Shown here: piece by piece, positions 23,824 through 36,125 of the stretch | Layout of the letters: the number at the start of each line of letters is the position of its first letter | How positions within the stretch are numbered: the first letter of the stretch is position 1 | DNA from: Mya arenaria | Lineage: Eukaryota > Mollusca > Bivalvia > Myida > Myidae | DNA length: 64,000 nt | Reading direction: 5' to 3' | NCBI RefSeq assembly: GCF_026914265.1 | Contig: NC_069135.1 | Location: forward strand, 62,176,738-62,240,737 | Program-made: the position numbers and the translations under genes | Notes under the pieces: model-generated | Seen by the model: only the letters and a program-made list of their open reading frames with translations | What the model was told of the DNA's origin: nothing | Database searches by the model: none

Positions 23824-24339
23824 TAAAATTCGTAAAAAGCGAAGACTATAAAACGGCTTTTCCGATGCTTAAGGGTTTACAATCAGCATACACCGCGAAG
23901 AAGAAAGAGGCAAACATGAGTCTTGAGGAAGTAGATCGTTATTATCACAAGGCAATGGAGACGTTCAAAGTAGAGCTTGACAAATTCAAGATATCAGATA
24001 TAAGAACGTTAAAGGCTGTTGTCTCTACATATGACAGTGTTCGTGGTCAGCTTGTTTCCTGGTTCGAAAGTATCGACACGTATAAAAATAACAAACAGGA
24101 TAATGAACTCGCCATCCTGTTGTTGAGGTCCATGGGGTCTATGTATGGACACTGATGGTTCAGTCCTCGTCTGTAGCTCTGTAAGCAAATATGTGTTTAG
24201 GGTGAAGAAAAACGGGGACATCCAGAGTGTTTTACCACAACCTCTGGACTTTTCCCCTAGGGCAGTAGCTCTTGATAAACGTACAAAGCGAGTGTTTATC
24301 GGTGGAGATTCTGATAAACTTTTTGAGTTCAAACTCTAA
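23824..24339 (+). pseudogene. TRIM-like fragment, copy C
   Basis: It opens inside the family sequence at about residue 129 (KFVKSEDYKTAF) and follows the coiled coil to about residue 229 (ELAILLLRS). It then jumps, out of frame, to about residue 468 and runs to the normal C-terminus (LFEFKL). Both B-boxes and most of the propeller are missing. The internal junction is near 24132-24138 ('gaggtccat' joined to 'ggggtctatgtatgg') with a few bases of microhomology. The coil part ends at the TGA at 24153-24155. Its 3' flank is A-type, whereas the DNA just upstream belongs to the B flank, so the locus is chimeric. Confidence 0.9.
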
Positions 24340-25121
24340 ACTTTGTTAATCATAATATAATAGAATTTGTCTCCGGATGCTGTAAATCTGTCCTAATTAT
24401 ATTAAGGCTAAAATATACATGAACATTTCAATTAGTGCGTCTGTTGTAACATTACAAGACTTTTCTTCATAACAAACTGCCGTTCAGACTGGTGTACCAA
24501 CATTACTCGGAAATAGATATTGAAATATGATAAGCATGTTATAAATGACACATTTAGTAAAGTGTTATTAACTCAGTATACGATTTATTGATTTACTGTT
24601 TTTATCATTACGTACATGCCTTGTGGAGCGTAAAATACATGTTTGAAAGTGACCTTCTTAATGAATACACTTTTATCTATAAAAATACGATGCACATAAC
24701 CGTACAAGTGCACTGTACCAGTTCATTTAACATAGTTAGATCGTTAATGGTTTACATGTTAAAATTGACAAGCTAAAAGTGATTTGATTTAGTAGGTCTT
24801 CATACATGACCGTTTAAGCTGTATGTAAATGCACAAGACTCTTGAAATAGACCACAAAAATTCAACTGAGTCCATGTGGAGTTGAAATTTATAATAGATT
24901 GTACCAAATTTCAATGAAAATCAGTTTATGAAACATACCTGGAATGATGTTTGATTTACATAAACAATTCATGTTTAGATAGAAGTAAGAGTGCGTAATA
25001 TTTTGCGTGTATTAACAGTTAACACACTTATAAAACACGGATATGAAATGGAAAACTCCTATAAACTGAAAAACTCCTGGCATGTCTTCTGTACTGCTCT
25101 AGCAGTAAAATAAGGTTAATG

Positions 25122-25447
25122 GTGAGCGAGTGAGTGAATGAGTGAGTGAGTGAGTGAGTGAGTGAGTGAGTGAGTGAGTGAGTGAGTGAGTGAGTGAGTG
25201 AGTGAGTGAGTGAGTGAGTGAGTGAGTGAGTGAGTGAGTGAGTGAGTGAGTGAGTGAGTGAGTGAGTGAGTGAGTGAGTGAGTGAGTGAGTGAGTGAGTG
25301 AGTGAGTGAGTGAGTGAGTGAGTGAGTGAGTGAGTGAGTGAGTGAGTGAGTGAGTGAGTGAGTGAGTGAGTGAGTGAGTGAGTGAGTGAGTGAGTGAGTG
25401 AGTGAGTGAGTGAGTGAGTGAGTGAGTGAGTGAGTGAGTGAGTGAGT
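25122..25447. repeat. Expanded (TGAG)n microsatellite
   Basis: About 326 bp of tetranucleotide, essentially perfect from about 25138 (roughly 77 units), with a few variant units at the left edge. The long THSL-repeat frames on the minus strand are translations of the repeat. Confidence 0.98.
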
Positions 25448-25769
25448 TTTGCAGGAAAGCGAGTAGCCAACAGGATTCGTCGCTCAAGCCCTTCAGCACT
25501 AACAGTGCTTACATTCGTTTAGCGGATACCATCGTGCAATTTTAGTACCAGGTACATAATCATTACAGCAATACCATCTCATGTTTGGTACTTTTTTAAT
25601 GCTTTATGTCAGCCTTGTCGCCTGCTGCTTGTTGTAAAACATTAATAAAATGTTTACTCAGACTTCATTTATAATATATGATGTGTAAATTCTGCGGCGT
25701 AAAATGATTATACAGTTGACCACGGTTTTAAAATGAAACTTTATTGCATAAATGTTGAATCGCGATGTG

Positions 25770-26240
25770 ACAAAACCAAGTTTTTAATGATTAGCAGAAG
25801 CGATTCAGTTTTAGTAACAGTGACCTTGACCCTAGGGGTCCAAAAGGTAATCCATGAAAGCTCTGCATAAACTTGTCCTATATACCAAGTTTGGTCACAC
25901 TATGTCAACCCTAACTTGAGTTATTCAGTACTAACCATAATTCTGTTTTTAGCAACAGTGACTTTGACTTAGACCATAACTCTCGGGGCCAAAAATACAA
26001 TCTTAGGAAAGGTCTATTTAAACTCTTCCTATATACTAAGTTTGGTCACAATATGTAGACCCTTACTTAAAGTATTCAATACCAACCCTTTTTCTGCCAA
26101 TAGTAACCTTGACCTTGATCCTAGCTTGGGGCCTAAAACGCATTCCCATAAAAGATCTCCATAACTGCTTCGTATATACCAAGTTTGGTCTCTTTATGTC
26201 AAACCTAGCTAAGATTATTCGATACATAATGTGACTTTGA
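25770..26240. repeat. Tandem array, unit about 145-160 bp
   Basis: Three diverged units, each with 'aacagtgac' or 'agtaacc' followed by 'ttgac', then 'taccaagtttggtcac' (near 25886, 26035 and 26177) and 'tatgtcaaccct' or variants. It is non-coding. Confidence 0.75.
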
Positions 26241-26364
26241 CGCTGCCCTCTCACCAGCCTGCCCGAGCAATGACGCAAGTCATTCAAATAACTTGTTTTC
26301 CCTTTATGAAAATGTGGTTAAGAATATAAAAATGTGCCTTTCAAAAAAAATCAAAATAAAAAAT

Positions 26365-26880
26365 CATTCAAGGGCCATAATTTTTATATTCAGGGTTAAA
26401 ATGGAGTAATGTTCCTTGTTGTAAGATGATCGTCGATAATTCTGTGAAGAAATAAGTGCATATAATGAAGGGTATAGAAGTTTTTTTTTATTAAAATCCC
26501 AACTTGCCCTTAAACTTTAATCTGCCCTAAAACTTTAACCAACGTCAATCAGGGGCCATAACTTGTATTAAGGATAATATGGAGTTATGTTACCTCATTG
26601 TGTGATTGTCCTAAACAACTGTGTAAAATATTAAGTCAATTGAAAGAAGGGTATAGAAGTTATTATTAAATATCCCAACCTGCCCTTAAACTTTAACCTT
26701 AGTTCCATAGTCAATCGGGCCATAATTTGTATAAAGGATTATATGGAGTTATCTTACCTCATTATGTGATGGCCCGGAACAACTGTGTGAAGTATTAAGT
26801 CAATTGAATGAATGGTATTGGACTTATAAGTAAAAATCCCAACTTGCCCTAAAACTTTAACTAGATGCCAACGCTGGGAC
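26365..26880. repeat. Tandem array, unit about 165 bp
   Basis: Three units, each with 'gggccataa', 'atggagttatgttacct', 'aactgtgt', 'gaagggtatagaag' and 'tcccaacttgccctt' in the same order. It is non-coding and unrelated in sequence to the preceding array. Confidence 0.8.
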
Positions 26881-26919
26881 GAGTAGTATAGCCATCCTTA
26901 TTCTTCGAATAGTCGAGCT

Positions 26920-27817
26920 ATAAAAGGACAAGAGCACCACGAAGTGAACACCAACGCTGGTAACCTCGAAGTCGAAGAAGGGACATGTCTCAATAAACTT
27001 GTATTAAAGCCAGAGGTATGAGTTGCTATAGGAATAATATAAATAAGTTTTTGGCAACACATCTACTATATTCGGTTTGTATATCTTGATCTTGTTTTGA
27101 GTTAAGGTCAATATTAATGTGTTTGCCCAACGCCGATGAGATCGCCCTAATTTATGGCTGATACAGCTACATGTAAGCTGTGCTAGTGGTCTTCACGTTG
27201 TGAAGGCTACAACCAACTGTGTCCAGTGTTAAGACGGTCACATTTTTGGTCTGATTTCTTTTACAATCTTCAACTCGCTAAAGCTGCGAATAGTATCAGC
27301 TGGGACCAATACACATCATACTCCCAGTTATGAGTAACAAGGTTATGCCTACTTCCACCATTGGAAGGATTGCGCCTTTTGATAAAAAATAACTGAAAAC
27401 ATAATCGCAGTCTACTTCATTCCTATAGATCTGTGCAATCGAGATTTAGTAATATTTTTTTAGCTTAATTGCGATAATGGTTTAAACCCGTTGTATTTAA
27501 GATATTTTGAGAAATTCACCCTGGAAAGTTATGAATTAAGTATCCAGTCTGTGTTTGAGATCTGTGCTATATCTTGTTTCAAACCAACAACTAAGATGTA
27601 TTCTAGCATTAAACATATTTAAGGGTAAAATATGTCTGTTCTCAAGATTTGTGAAGTTTCTCCGTCTAAATAACCAACAATTTTAAGCAAGCTTACCAAT
27701 ATATTTCTGGCAAGTCTCATATCAGGGTCTGTGTTATTGCTTTGCGCAGTTTCCAAAATTCATGGACAAACTGTATTGACCAAATATATGTACACATTTG
27801 CACTAGAATTGTTCAGT
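26920..27817. repeat. Block repeated at 51.1-51.87, 57.48-58.2 and 63.36-64.0 kb
   Basis: Shared landmarks are 'gttttttggcaacacat', 'cctaatttatggctgatac', 'aagatattttgagaaattca' and 'gggtctgtgttattg'. In each complete instance it directly precedes, on the plus strand, the terminal zinc-finger exon or its copy. No supported gene was seen in it. Confidence 0.7.
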
Positions 27818-28989
27818 TTAAATAAGTATCTTATCAGTGTTAGAGATTTGTGCAGTTTCTGGGTCCACACAAAGCACATGAACAAACTGTGTACCACCTT
27901 CCCCCAGCGTGTCTGCACTCATGGCAGCTGATACCAGAACTGAGTGGAGGGCATCATAACCCCGGCCTCCTATCCCCACCCCCTCTTCAACAAGCAAGAC
28001 CTGATCACCACCCCTAGAGGTGAACAGCCCTTCTCCCGAGGTGAGGTACACTGTAAACCCACCCTCAACCTGGACCGGGGTCCCTCCCAGTGCCCCTGAG
28101 TCATTTTCGTGCAACTGTCTATGCTCTGCCCATTCTGATTGGTCCTAGAACACAAAGTTACAGAAATCCCACACTAGGGGTTGGGCTACGGTTGTGTGAA
28201 CAGTTTACAAGTGGTTTTGAAGACTGGCAGGCTGTTTAAATGCATCTCCGCACAGGTCACAAGAGTATTTGGCCTTGATGTGCATTGCTTTGTGTCTCTG
28301 GAGGGAAGCTTAAGGATACGAAAAAGTTCAAAAAGTTATGGATAAACTCCCACAATATCTTTAAATGAACCGTTTTTTATCTTTTTTTCTGTTAAAAATA
28401 AGTATACCGTGTAGAAAAGTATTGATAAATAGACGTTCTAAGTAACTTATCATCTCCATAATGCCCCCAGAACGCAGAAGCATTTCTATATTTCTTGTAA
28501 CAATTGTATTTAACAGTCAGAGTTGTCCAACCTTGGTTTATGTTTAATAAATGTTTTTTTTTTATTATTTACGATATTAAGTAAGGAGTGTAAAACTAAG
28601 ATACTGACAGCTGGAACCCTTCAACAAATGTTGATATATTTTTAAATATTGTATTTGTACTTAACGATTTCTAAAACCGTTGCTAACACAATTTAACAAA
28701 AGGCTGTTGCGTGAATGTTCTTACCTCTGTTATAATAGGTGTTGTCACAAGATCGACAGTGAAGTAGTTTTTGAGTGAGATGTCGCTTTTTGTGTTCATT
28801 GAGATTGGTTCGAGCTGTTAAGACAAATCAACATACTTAATTTAGTATATGCTTAGTATATGCTTTTCGGTGCTTTACATATATTTATCAATGAAATACT
28901 AAAACTCCGCGAGTCGGATGTGTCGCATGATAAATTATTTACTCTTAACATTATAGCTGTAAGATTGGCATTTTATACATTTATAGACA

Positions 28990-29825
28990 TTGATGTTGCC
29001 ATTTAACTTTCAAGTGTAGGTGGCGTTTGAACTGAAGGTATCAGCGTTAAGCCGTACAAAAATTAACAACCTAACTTTACAATGGGCAAAAACGCTCAAA
29101 TATGGAAGCAAGAGTTACGGTTCTTGTGCACTGCACTTGCCCTCAATGAGATTTATCTACTTAAGTTTCGGGTTGATATCTCTTATAGTTTACAAAAATG
29201 CTCCTGACAAAATTAACAAAGGGCAATAACTCTTAACATATAGATGCAAGAGTTACGGTTCTTGTGCAGTGCACTTGCCCTCAATGAGATATATTTAGCT
29301 ATGAACTTTCAAGTTGATACCTCTTATATTCTTCAAGATATGCCCCGGACAAAACTTTAAGCATGAAAATTAACAAAGTGCAATTACTCTAAAACTAAGA
29401 TAGCAAGAGTTACTGTTATTGTGCACTGCACTTGCCCTGCATGAGATATATCTACAAATGAAGTTTCAAGTCGATAACTCTTATAATCGTCAAGATATGC
29501 CCCGGACAAAACTTTAAGCATGAAAATTAACAAAGGGCAATTACTCTAAAACTAAATAAGCAAGAGTTACAGTTTTTGTGCACTGCACTTGCCCTCTATG
29601 AGATATATCTACATATGAAGTTTCAAGTTGATAACTCTTATATTCTACTTTATATGCCCTGGACAAAACTTTAAGCATGAAAAATAACAAAGGGCAATTA
29701 CTCCGATAATATGGAAGCAAGAGTAACAGTTCTTGTGTTCAGCACTTGCACTCAATGAGATATATCTACATATGAAATTTCAAGTCGATACCACTAATAG
29801 TTTAAGAGATAAGCCCCGGACAAGC
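28990..29825. repeat. Tandem array, unit about 160 bp, about five units
   Basis: Each unit carries 'aaattaacaaagggcaat', 'gcaagagttac', 'cttgtgcactgcacttgccc' and 'gagatatatctacat'. It lies in the last large intron of the zinc-finger gene. Confidence 0.85.
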
Positions 29826-29944
29826 GAAATCGGGACGCGACCGCCGCCGCCGACAAAAGTAACCCCTATATGCTGTATTTTCAGGCGACACAAAAATGAT
29901 ATTCCACTGTTTCATTTTGGTATATTCCACTGTTTTCAAACTGA

Positions 29945-30254
29945 TGCACCAGTAAATTGTAACCATGCCCCCAGGTCCGGGGAATAGCAGGGACTTTGAA
30001 TTTCGGTCCAGCCAAGCCCGGGCAAAATCTCTGCCCTGCGGGGACGAACTGCTGGTGAAATCCCTGCCAAATGCCCCCGCACCCCAGGGTCTCTAGGTAA
30101 GGCCCATTCCCCGCTATATATGGCGCGAAGACAAAACCACCGCATTCTCCCCGCACTGCGGGGCTACCTGGAAAGTAAAAACACGGCCCATTTCCCCAGC
30201 TATCCCCGATATACCCCCTGACCTTGGGGGCCGTGGTTACAATTGACTGGTGCA
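29945..30254. mobile_element. GC-rich MITE with about 38-bp TIRs
   Basis: The left end TGCACCAGTAAATTGTAACC pairs with the opposite strand of the right end, TGCACCAGTCAATTGTAACC, and both continue into 'gcccccaaggt'-like sequence. The body is much richer in G+C than its surroundings and has internal palindromes (CCCCGCAGTGCGGGG). An internal segment of about 115 bp recurs in the intron of the YqaJ gene at 46395-46490. The 134-codon minus-strand frame is a by-product of the GC-rich sequence. Confidence 0.75.
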
Positions 30255-31968
30255 TTAAGCCCACTCTCAATAACAAATCAAACATCAGTGCGGGCAGGGT
30301 GATGTTACATTTTCACACAATTTGGTGTGCTTTTCTAGAAATACACACACATTATTCTGTCATTTAATATCCTTAAAAAAATGTTCGCTTCAGTGTAAGT
30401 AAATATTTCACTTTTGCCTGCGCCACCCGTGAAATATAGCATTTGATAAACACTAGGAAATATATTGCGATCTTACACTGATACAAACAATAATCCTCTT
30501 TAAATTACACTTTATTATGCCTTTTAGTAAAATATCATGTTATTTTTACTACTGTTATTTTCACTGTAGTGAAAATATCAATTTGCTATCTTTTCTGCTT
30601 TACTGATCTTATTTGTTAACATTTTTGTTTTTGTATTGCTTAATAAAAGAAATGTAGCGTTAACTGGACAGGCTTGAAAAATTCTGAAATGACATCAAAA
30701 CTGATGACACTTCATGCAACTAGACACATTACAACATTGAATAAACTACCTGTAATCGAAACATCTTAAGTTAATGGAAATAATATTTTTGATAATCACG
30801 ATTTATTATGTTTTATTTAGTAAGATAAAAATTAAGAAAGACATTTGGCTTCATGAAATGAGTTACTTACATCGGCGTAGCTCCAATAGGCACGGTAGGC
30901 CCGGGCCTACACATCGTTTCCAAAAATGAAAAATACAAAACGTCCAAATCTGCTATAAAAACTGAAAGGTAAAGGGGTGACAGCTTATGCCTACTTGAAA
31001 TTCAAGTTTACACTCGAGGTTGACTCGAAGTTTGTTTTTTTCCAAAACGTTTAGTGCCTATTTTTTGAAGACAGTCGAACCGTTTAACAAATCGATTCGA
31101 TAATATTTTTACAGCAACCGGCAATCGCATGATTTCAATGAGCGTGTGTTTAACTCGGTTTTGTTTACGAATATAAGTTGCGAAGCGGGAGTATATTTTG
31201 AATGTCATTCAACATGTATTCCCCTTACTCAGACCCTGGAGATTCCGATGGATCGTAGAATGATGACTTCAAACTCAGACCTTTATCACAGAAGTGGAAG
31301 TTGGTCATTGATTTCAAATTTCCATCGAGGTACGTGTGGGTGACAAATGTTTAATCGGAAAAGTTTCGGAAATTTCAGACAAAAATAAATTATTATTATC
31401 TTAGCTTATCATAGAACAAATGGTAGCAAGGAATTACATTATAACCTTAATATTTTATATTTTGCATTTTCCTGCTGTATGGATATATTATGTTCGTAGA
31501 TACTTTTTAGTTAAATAAATTTACATCCATTTATGTAAACAATAACGCTACACTACAGTTCTACAGTTCATTAATAATCAATCCCTCCTTTCCTTTAATC
31601 ACAATGACCTATTCACCTTTTCATCCGTCAAGAAAAATGTATAAATATATACTACTCAGTACTATGTTTTACTGTTACTTTGTCCTTCCATTCGTCCGTC
31701 AGATCGTCCGTTCGTTCACCCATGTATCCATCTATGCATACGCCTGTACAGCCGTAAATACAAAAAGCTATATTTTGTGGTTTGGACTTTGGTCAGGGAT
31801 AGGTTTTGAGGGTTTCATTTAATTGTTCAGTCTGCCATTGTTGGATAAAAACATACAACTTGATAGTGAGGGTTAAAAAATATTGTGGGATTAAAAAGAT
31901 AAAAATACAAGAACCCAGAATATATGTCTCGTCTCGTAAGAACGACCGTCCTAACACAATCCGTCCGT

Positions 31969-32376
31969 TCATCCTTCCATCGACCCATTAGTATATCCAT
32001 CAAATTTTCCTTCCGCCCATCTCTCCGTTCCTGTCGTGATTTCATTCCTCCCTCCATCCCCTCTTCCATCCACCCGTACGCAAACCAATCTACCCAACAG
32101 TCCGTCTTTACTCCGTCCAGCCAGCTGCTGTTTCAACGCATCTATCTCGCTAAAAAGACACTTCTCATCTCCATGGGCCCTTTTCTCTTCAACTTGCCGT
32201 CGTAAAATGTCCCTCTCTTTCAGCAGTTCGTCAAATTCGTTCGATTTCTTTGTCGATTTTGCTCTTGGAGTAAGTTCTAGCAATTCACGAGACAATAGCT
32301 CAACCTTTTCCTCTAGGTCACGGATGGAACCCTCAACATCCACCGCGTTCTTCAATCTCGCACCACCAGACGCCAT
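31969..32376 (-). CDS. Coiled-coil frame inside the hAT element, possibly a captured exon
   Basis: The frame opens at an ATG (32376) with good context (AAAATGG) and begins MASGGARLKNAVDVEGS. It then gives a charged heptad-like stretch (SIRDLEEKVELLSRELLEL, later FDELLKERDILRRQVEEKR) to about residue 88, near 32113. Beyond that, composition changes to the pyrimidine-rich repeat and the frame is probably no longer coding. The protein family was not recognised. It may be the first coding exon of a host gene captured by the hAT element, or of an unidentified gene. An obvious donor site was not found, so chance openness is not excluded. Confidence 0.4.
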   Translation of the reverse strand: MASGGARLKNAVDVEGSIRDLEEKVELLSRELLELTPRAKSTKKSNEFDELLKERDILRRQVEEKRAHGDEKCLFSEIDALKQQLAGRSKDGLLGRLVCVRVDGRGDGGRNEITTGTERWAEGKFDGYTNGSMEG

Positions 32377-32559
32377 TTTTCAAATTTAATATCTTATATC
32401 TTCAACTTTAATATCTTAACAATGACCGCTCGGCAGGAGGCGCGCTTAACAATGATTTGAGCGCTAAAAACAGCGCCACCTATCAGAGAATTATGGGAAA
32501 GGAGTGACGTCAGAGAGCGCTTAATAAATATCGTATTTTTGGATAAATACTTAAAACAG

Positions 32560-34277
32560 GCTTGGAAGGAATGACGAAATTCTGGCAAATCATCTTGCAA
32601 ATGCTCAATCAAACGCAAAGTACACTTCGCCGGATATTCAAAACGAACTGTTGGGTATTTGTGCCGATCAAGTTGTCAGTACAATCATATCTGACTGTAA
32701 ACTATCTGGTTTCTTCTCTATTATGGCTGATGAGGCAACTGACGGTTCAACAAAGAAACAACTTTCTGTTTGATTTCGTTTTGTTTCAAAGGTAGAAGAG
32801 AAGCATGTCGTTCGTGAACAGTTTTTAGGGTTTGTTACTTGCACTTGGCAATAAAGGGAGTATATTTGGCACAATGCATACTCGAATAACTGCAAGGCAC
32901 TGGCTTAGATATTTTGAACATTCGGGGCCATTGTTATGATGGCGCAGAAACTTGGTGGGCAAGTGCTATTGTGTTCAAGCACTCACCCGGATAACCACTC
33001 GTTAACTACACCCATTGTAAGTCGCATTGCCTAAACCTGTCATTGGCCCATAGCTCCAAACTTCAATGCGTCAGAACCATGATGTCTACAGTGCAGTGCC
33101 TTTGCGTTTGACTATTCTGCAAAACGCCTCACAGCATTTGCAGATGAACTGGCAGAAGACGTTGTTACAAAGCAAGCGATGGAAAGCCGACAAAATTTGA
33201 AGACCTTGTGTGAAACAAGGTGGACGAGCAGGGCAGATGCGCTTCGTACATTCAAGAATGCCTACCGCGTTGTCTTCCATGCCCTTTATCAGGAAGCTGT
33301 GACCTTAGCTGACGAGTACCAGGTACATACTACCTGTATTTGCATGTTGATTGCATGTGGTTGCCGATAAATATATGTATTGACCCATTGGTGCATATAG
33401 CAAAGCTTCTTAACGCAATAATTAACAATTCAACGGAACACAAATGATAAAAACGTATTTGTATCAGTTCGAAATGCATCGTGTTTTTGCCAGACTGCAG
33501 ACTGATCATTTAAAAAAAATGTGCTAGCTGCTTTGATATTTCGATAAACATTTAATGAGATCCGTATTCAGATATACGCGGTAAACTTCTATTAGGTATT
33601 TTGCATTATTTTACCGAATGGTTTAATCGATTCGGCCATTAACAATATCGATCGAATGTTATATTTTTGTTTTACCTAGATTTACCCAACAGTGCCACGA
33701 CAAGCAGCCAGACAGAGGAACAGGGCGAACTATAGTGTACAGGACCCGAGTCGGTATTGGAAGGTTTCCTTCTTCTATGTTTTTGTTGACCACCTGCTTC
33801 AAGAAATGGATACCCGTGTCCTGAAGAATGAAGAGCGCTTCCAGGCTCAATGGTTAATTCCGACCAAATTTGAAGGTTTCCAGCTGGCCAATGTGGACAG
33901 GATCTACGAGGCCTAAGAACCAGACATAACCAAGACTCAGCAAGAGTTCAGCGATGAAGGAAGGAGGTGGATTCTGCGATAGCAGGTGAACGTTGCCTTC
34001 GACACTGCTGGCGATACTCAACAAGACATCGGAGACAGCTTATCCCTGCATATACATTATACTGCAGATACTGCTGACCATGCCTGCCACATCCGCCTCA
34101 TGTGAGCGCTCCTTCAGTTCGATGAGGCGTATCGAGACATACCTTCGTTCTACAATGACCGGCGAGAGGCTATTCTCACTTGGCGCCCTCCATATTCATC
34201 GCGATGTTGAGATAGACATAAATAAAATCATAAACACTTTTGCTTCAGTCAACTTGCGGGAACTTGGATTTCTTTAA
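32560..34277 (+). pseudogene. hAT transposase (DUF4371/dimerisation type) pseudogene
   Basis: Pieces lie in several frames. At 32600-32775 a frame gives SGFFSIMADEATDGSTKKQL, the motif holding the first catalytic Asp in hAT transposases with a DUF4371 region, and then hits a TGA. At 33179-33370 a frame contains LKTLCETRWTSRADALRTF, typical of the central hAT region. At 33993-34277 the C-terminal dimerisation region is clear (MPATSASCERSFSSMRRIET, then LRSTMTGERLFSL). Frameshifts and stops separate the pieces, so no functional protein is expected. Confidence 0.9.
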
Positions 34278-35189
34278 AAGACTCTCGATATATCATCGTA
34301 AATAAAACCAACTGGACACGCTTGTTTAACCATTACATATTTTCCATTTTGAAGCTTGTTTGACAAATTGTTATCAAAGCGTTGTATTTCAGTTCTGTTA
34401 CTTTACATCATACGTAAAACAAAAATAAATTTTAGTCATGTGCATTATGAAGCTATTTTTGATGACTAAAACGGCTCCAGATACACGCCAAATCGCACCA
34501 TATCGGATCTACATTTTAAAACAATCTCGGGGGAGGTCCCCCAAACCCCCCTACCAAGTGGGCCTATACTTCATAATAGGCCCAGCTACGCCCCTGACTT
34601 AAGTTTGTTATGCTAATGAACTTTCAAGAAATCGGGGCCTGGTTACTTACACCTGAATTCCAGGCCACATAGGTCACAAAAGTGGGGTTTGAGGCCGGCA
34701 TTGATCAATATGTGTTCCTTTAGCGTCCCAAGCTGGGTGAAAGCCTGGTGACATTTGGAGCAGCTGAAAAATAATAAATACATAATAACAACAAGGGCTG
34801 AACCACATATATACAAGCCAGTAACAACCAGATGCCAACCGTTTTAATAAGGCGCATAACTGAATAAATACTTTTGCCAGAGATATATTACATTCTATAG
34901 AGGAGTACAATACCGTAGGCAAATTGTTGTTGTAAACATTATGTACCATCTTTCATATGATTATGTTTGCAAGGTTTATAGTATTTGCCTACGTAAAATG
35001 AAAACATAACATGAACTACCGGGGCTATGTACATTGATGTCAGCAACAACTACACAGTGGTTATTACCTTTTTTACGAAACCAGGCAAGGTAAAACATAC
35101 ACATTTATCTGGTTATATGAATTCAAACAGTTATACAAAGTAGCAAACTTAAACAAGAGTTCTGCGTAGAAACAAAAAACACTTGTCAG

Positions 35190-36125
35190 TTTTTTTGTTT
35201 TTTTTTCTCAAAAATGGGGCATATTCATTATTACAGTTTGATATTTGTATGAATATGCATATTGGCAAAAAGTGTACAAAGTTTCATATGAATGTCTTAA
35301 ATGCACTTTGAGTTATGGCAAAAGGTAAAGTTTTGTTCTTCTTTTTTAAAATAAAACGCCAATGCGGCAACGCACCTATTTTGCCGTTTTGACGATGCAA
35401 TTTTGCAAACATAAGAATTGAGCTCGTGACCAAGTTTTTTAACCAAGAAGACCCATATTTATACTTTATACTTCAGCAATAAGTCCATACAAATAACCTG
35501 ATCAATTTTCGTACAGATAAACAGAACCTTTTCCTTTTGTATGAGGAAAAATAAACATTCTATAAATACATCAGCTTTTCGTCAAAGAGAAGTCTCAGAG
35601 ACCTATTTTTGATGCCAGATGACACTATCTCTCATCTAAGATTTCATGCGCACAAACATTTCTGATAGGTCATTTAAAATTTAAATTCAAATCTAGAACA
35701 GAAACAATGTTTCCAAACATTTTACCTAATGACTTTTAACCCAATATGTCTCTCAAATTTACAATAGCCTTTTGAAGATACAATGCATGATAAAAACTTT
35801 TAAAACTTATGACACTGGGGAAATATTTCCTAAGATTTGTCTTAGTGACATAGCTTTTTACCTGAGGTGACCCATATTTACAAATGTTCAAGACAACATG
35901 AAGACAAGTGTCATAAAAATTGTTGGATAAAAACAAAGATCTGACCTATTGACGTAAACGTTCAAGGCATCATATAGGTAAACAATTGGATAAAAACCTT
36001 CCTAAGAGTTGACCTTCTGACCTAGTTTTAGACCATATTCACAAATCTTCAAGAAAATAAGTAGAAAAGTCTTCTGATAAAGTTTCATAACAATTGGATA
36101 AACCTATTGACTATATGACATGGAA
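35190..36125. repeat. Degenerate dispersed or tandem repeat region
   Basis: Diffuse recurrences of 'acccatatttacaaat', 'gttcaag'/'cttcaag', 'attggataaa' and 'ctgacct' at spacings of roughly 90-130 bp. It is an intronic position of the zinc-finger gene and non-coding. Confidence 0.45.

Larger units (their letters stand above)
30870..34596 (+). mobile_element. hAT-family DNA transposon, decayed
   Basis: The left end CATCGGCGTAGCTCC matches the opposite strand of the right end, CAGGGGCGTAGCTGG, a typical hAT terminus. It is flanked by the direct repeat ACTTA (30865-30869 and 34597-34601). hAT elements normally duplicate 8 bp, so the flank may be eroded. It is about 3.7 kb and encloses a transposase relic, a pyrimidine-rich degenerate repeat (about 31600-32110, 'tccgtccgtt' type) and a minus-strand coiled-coil frame that does not belong to known hAT elements. 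Confidence 0.75.

Noticed and set aside
25099..25499. Long THSL-repeat open frames on the minus strand
   Set aside because: Translations of the (TGAG)n microsatellite; any 4-bp repeat without a stop gives such frames.
29881..30285. 134-codon minus-strand frame rich in Gly and aromatic residues
   Set aside because: Lies across a GC-rich MITE with inverted repeats; stop-poor composition explains it.
31924..32205. Ser/Pro-rich plus-strand frames
   Set aside because: Pyrimidine-rich degenerate repeat and antisense of the coiled-coil frame.
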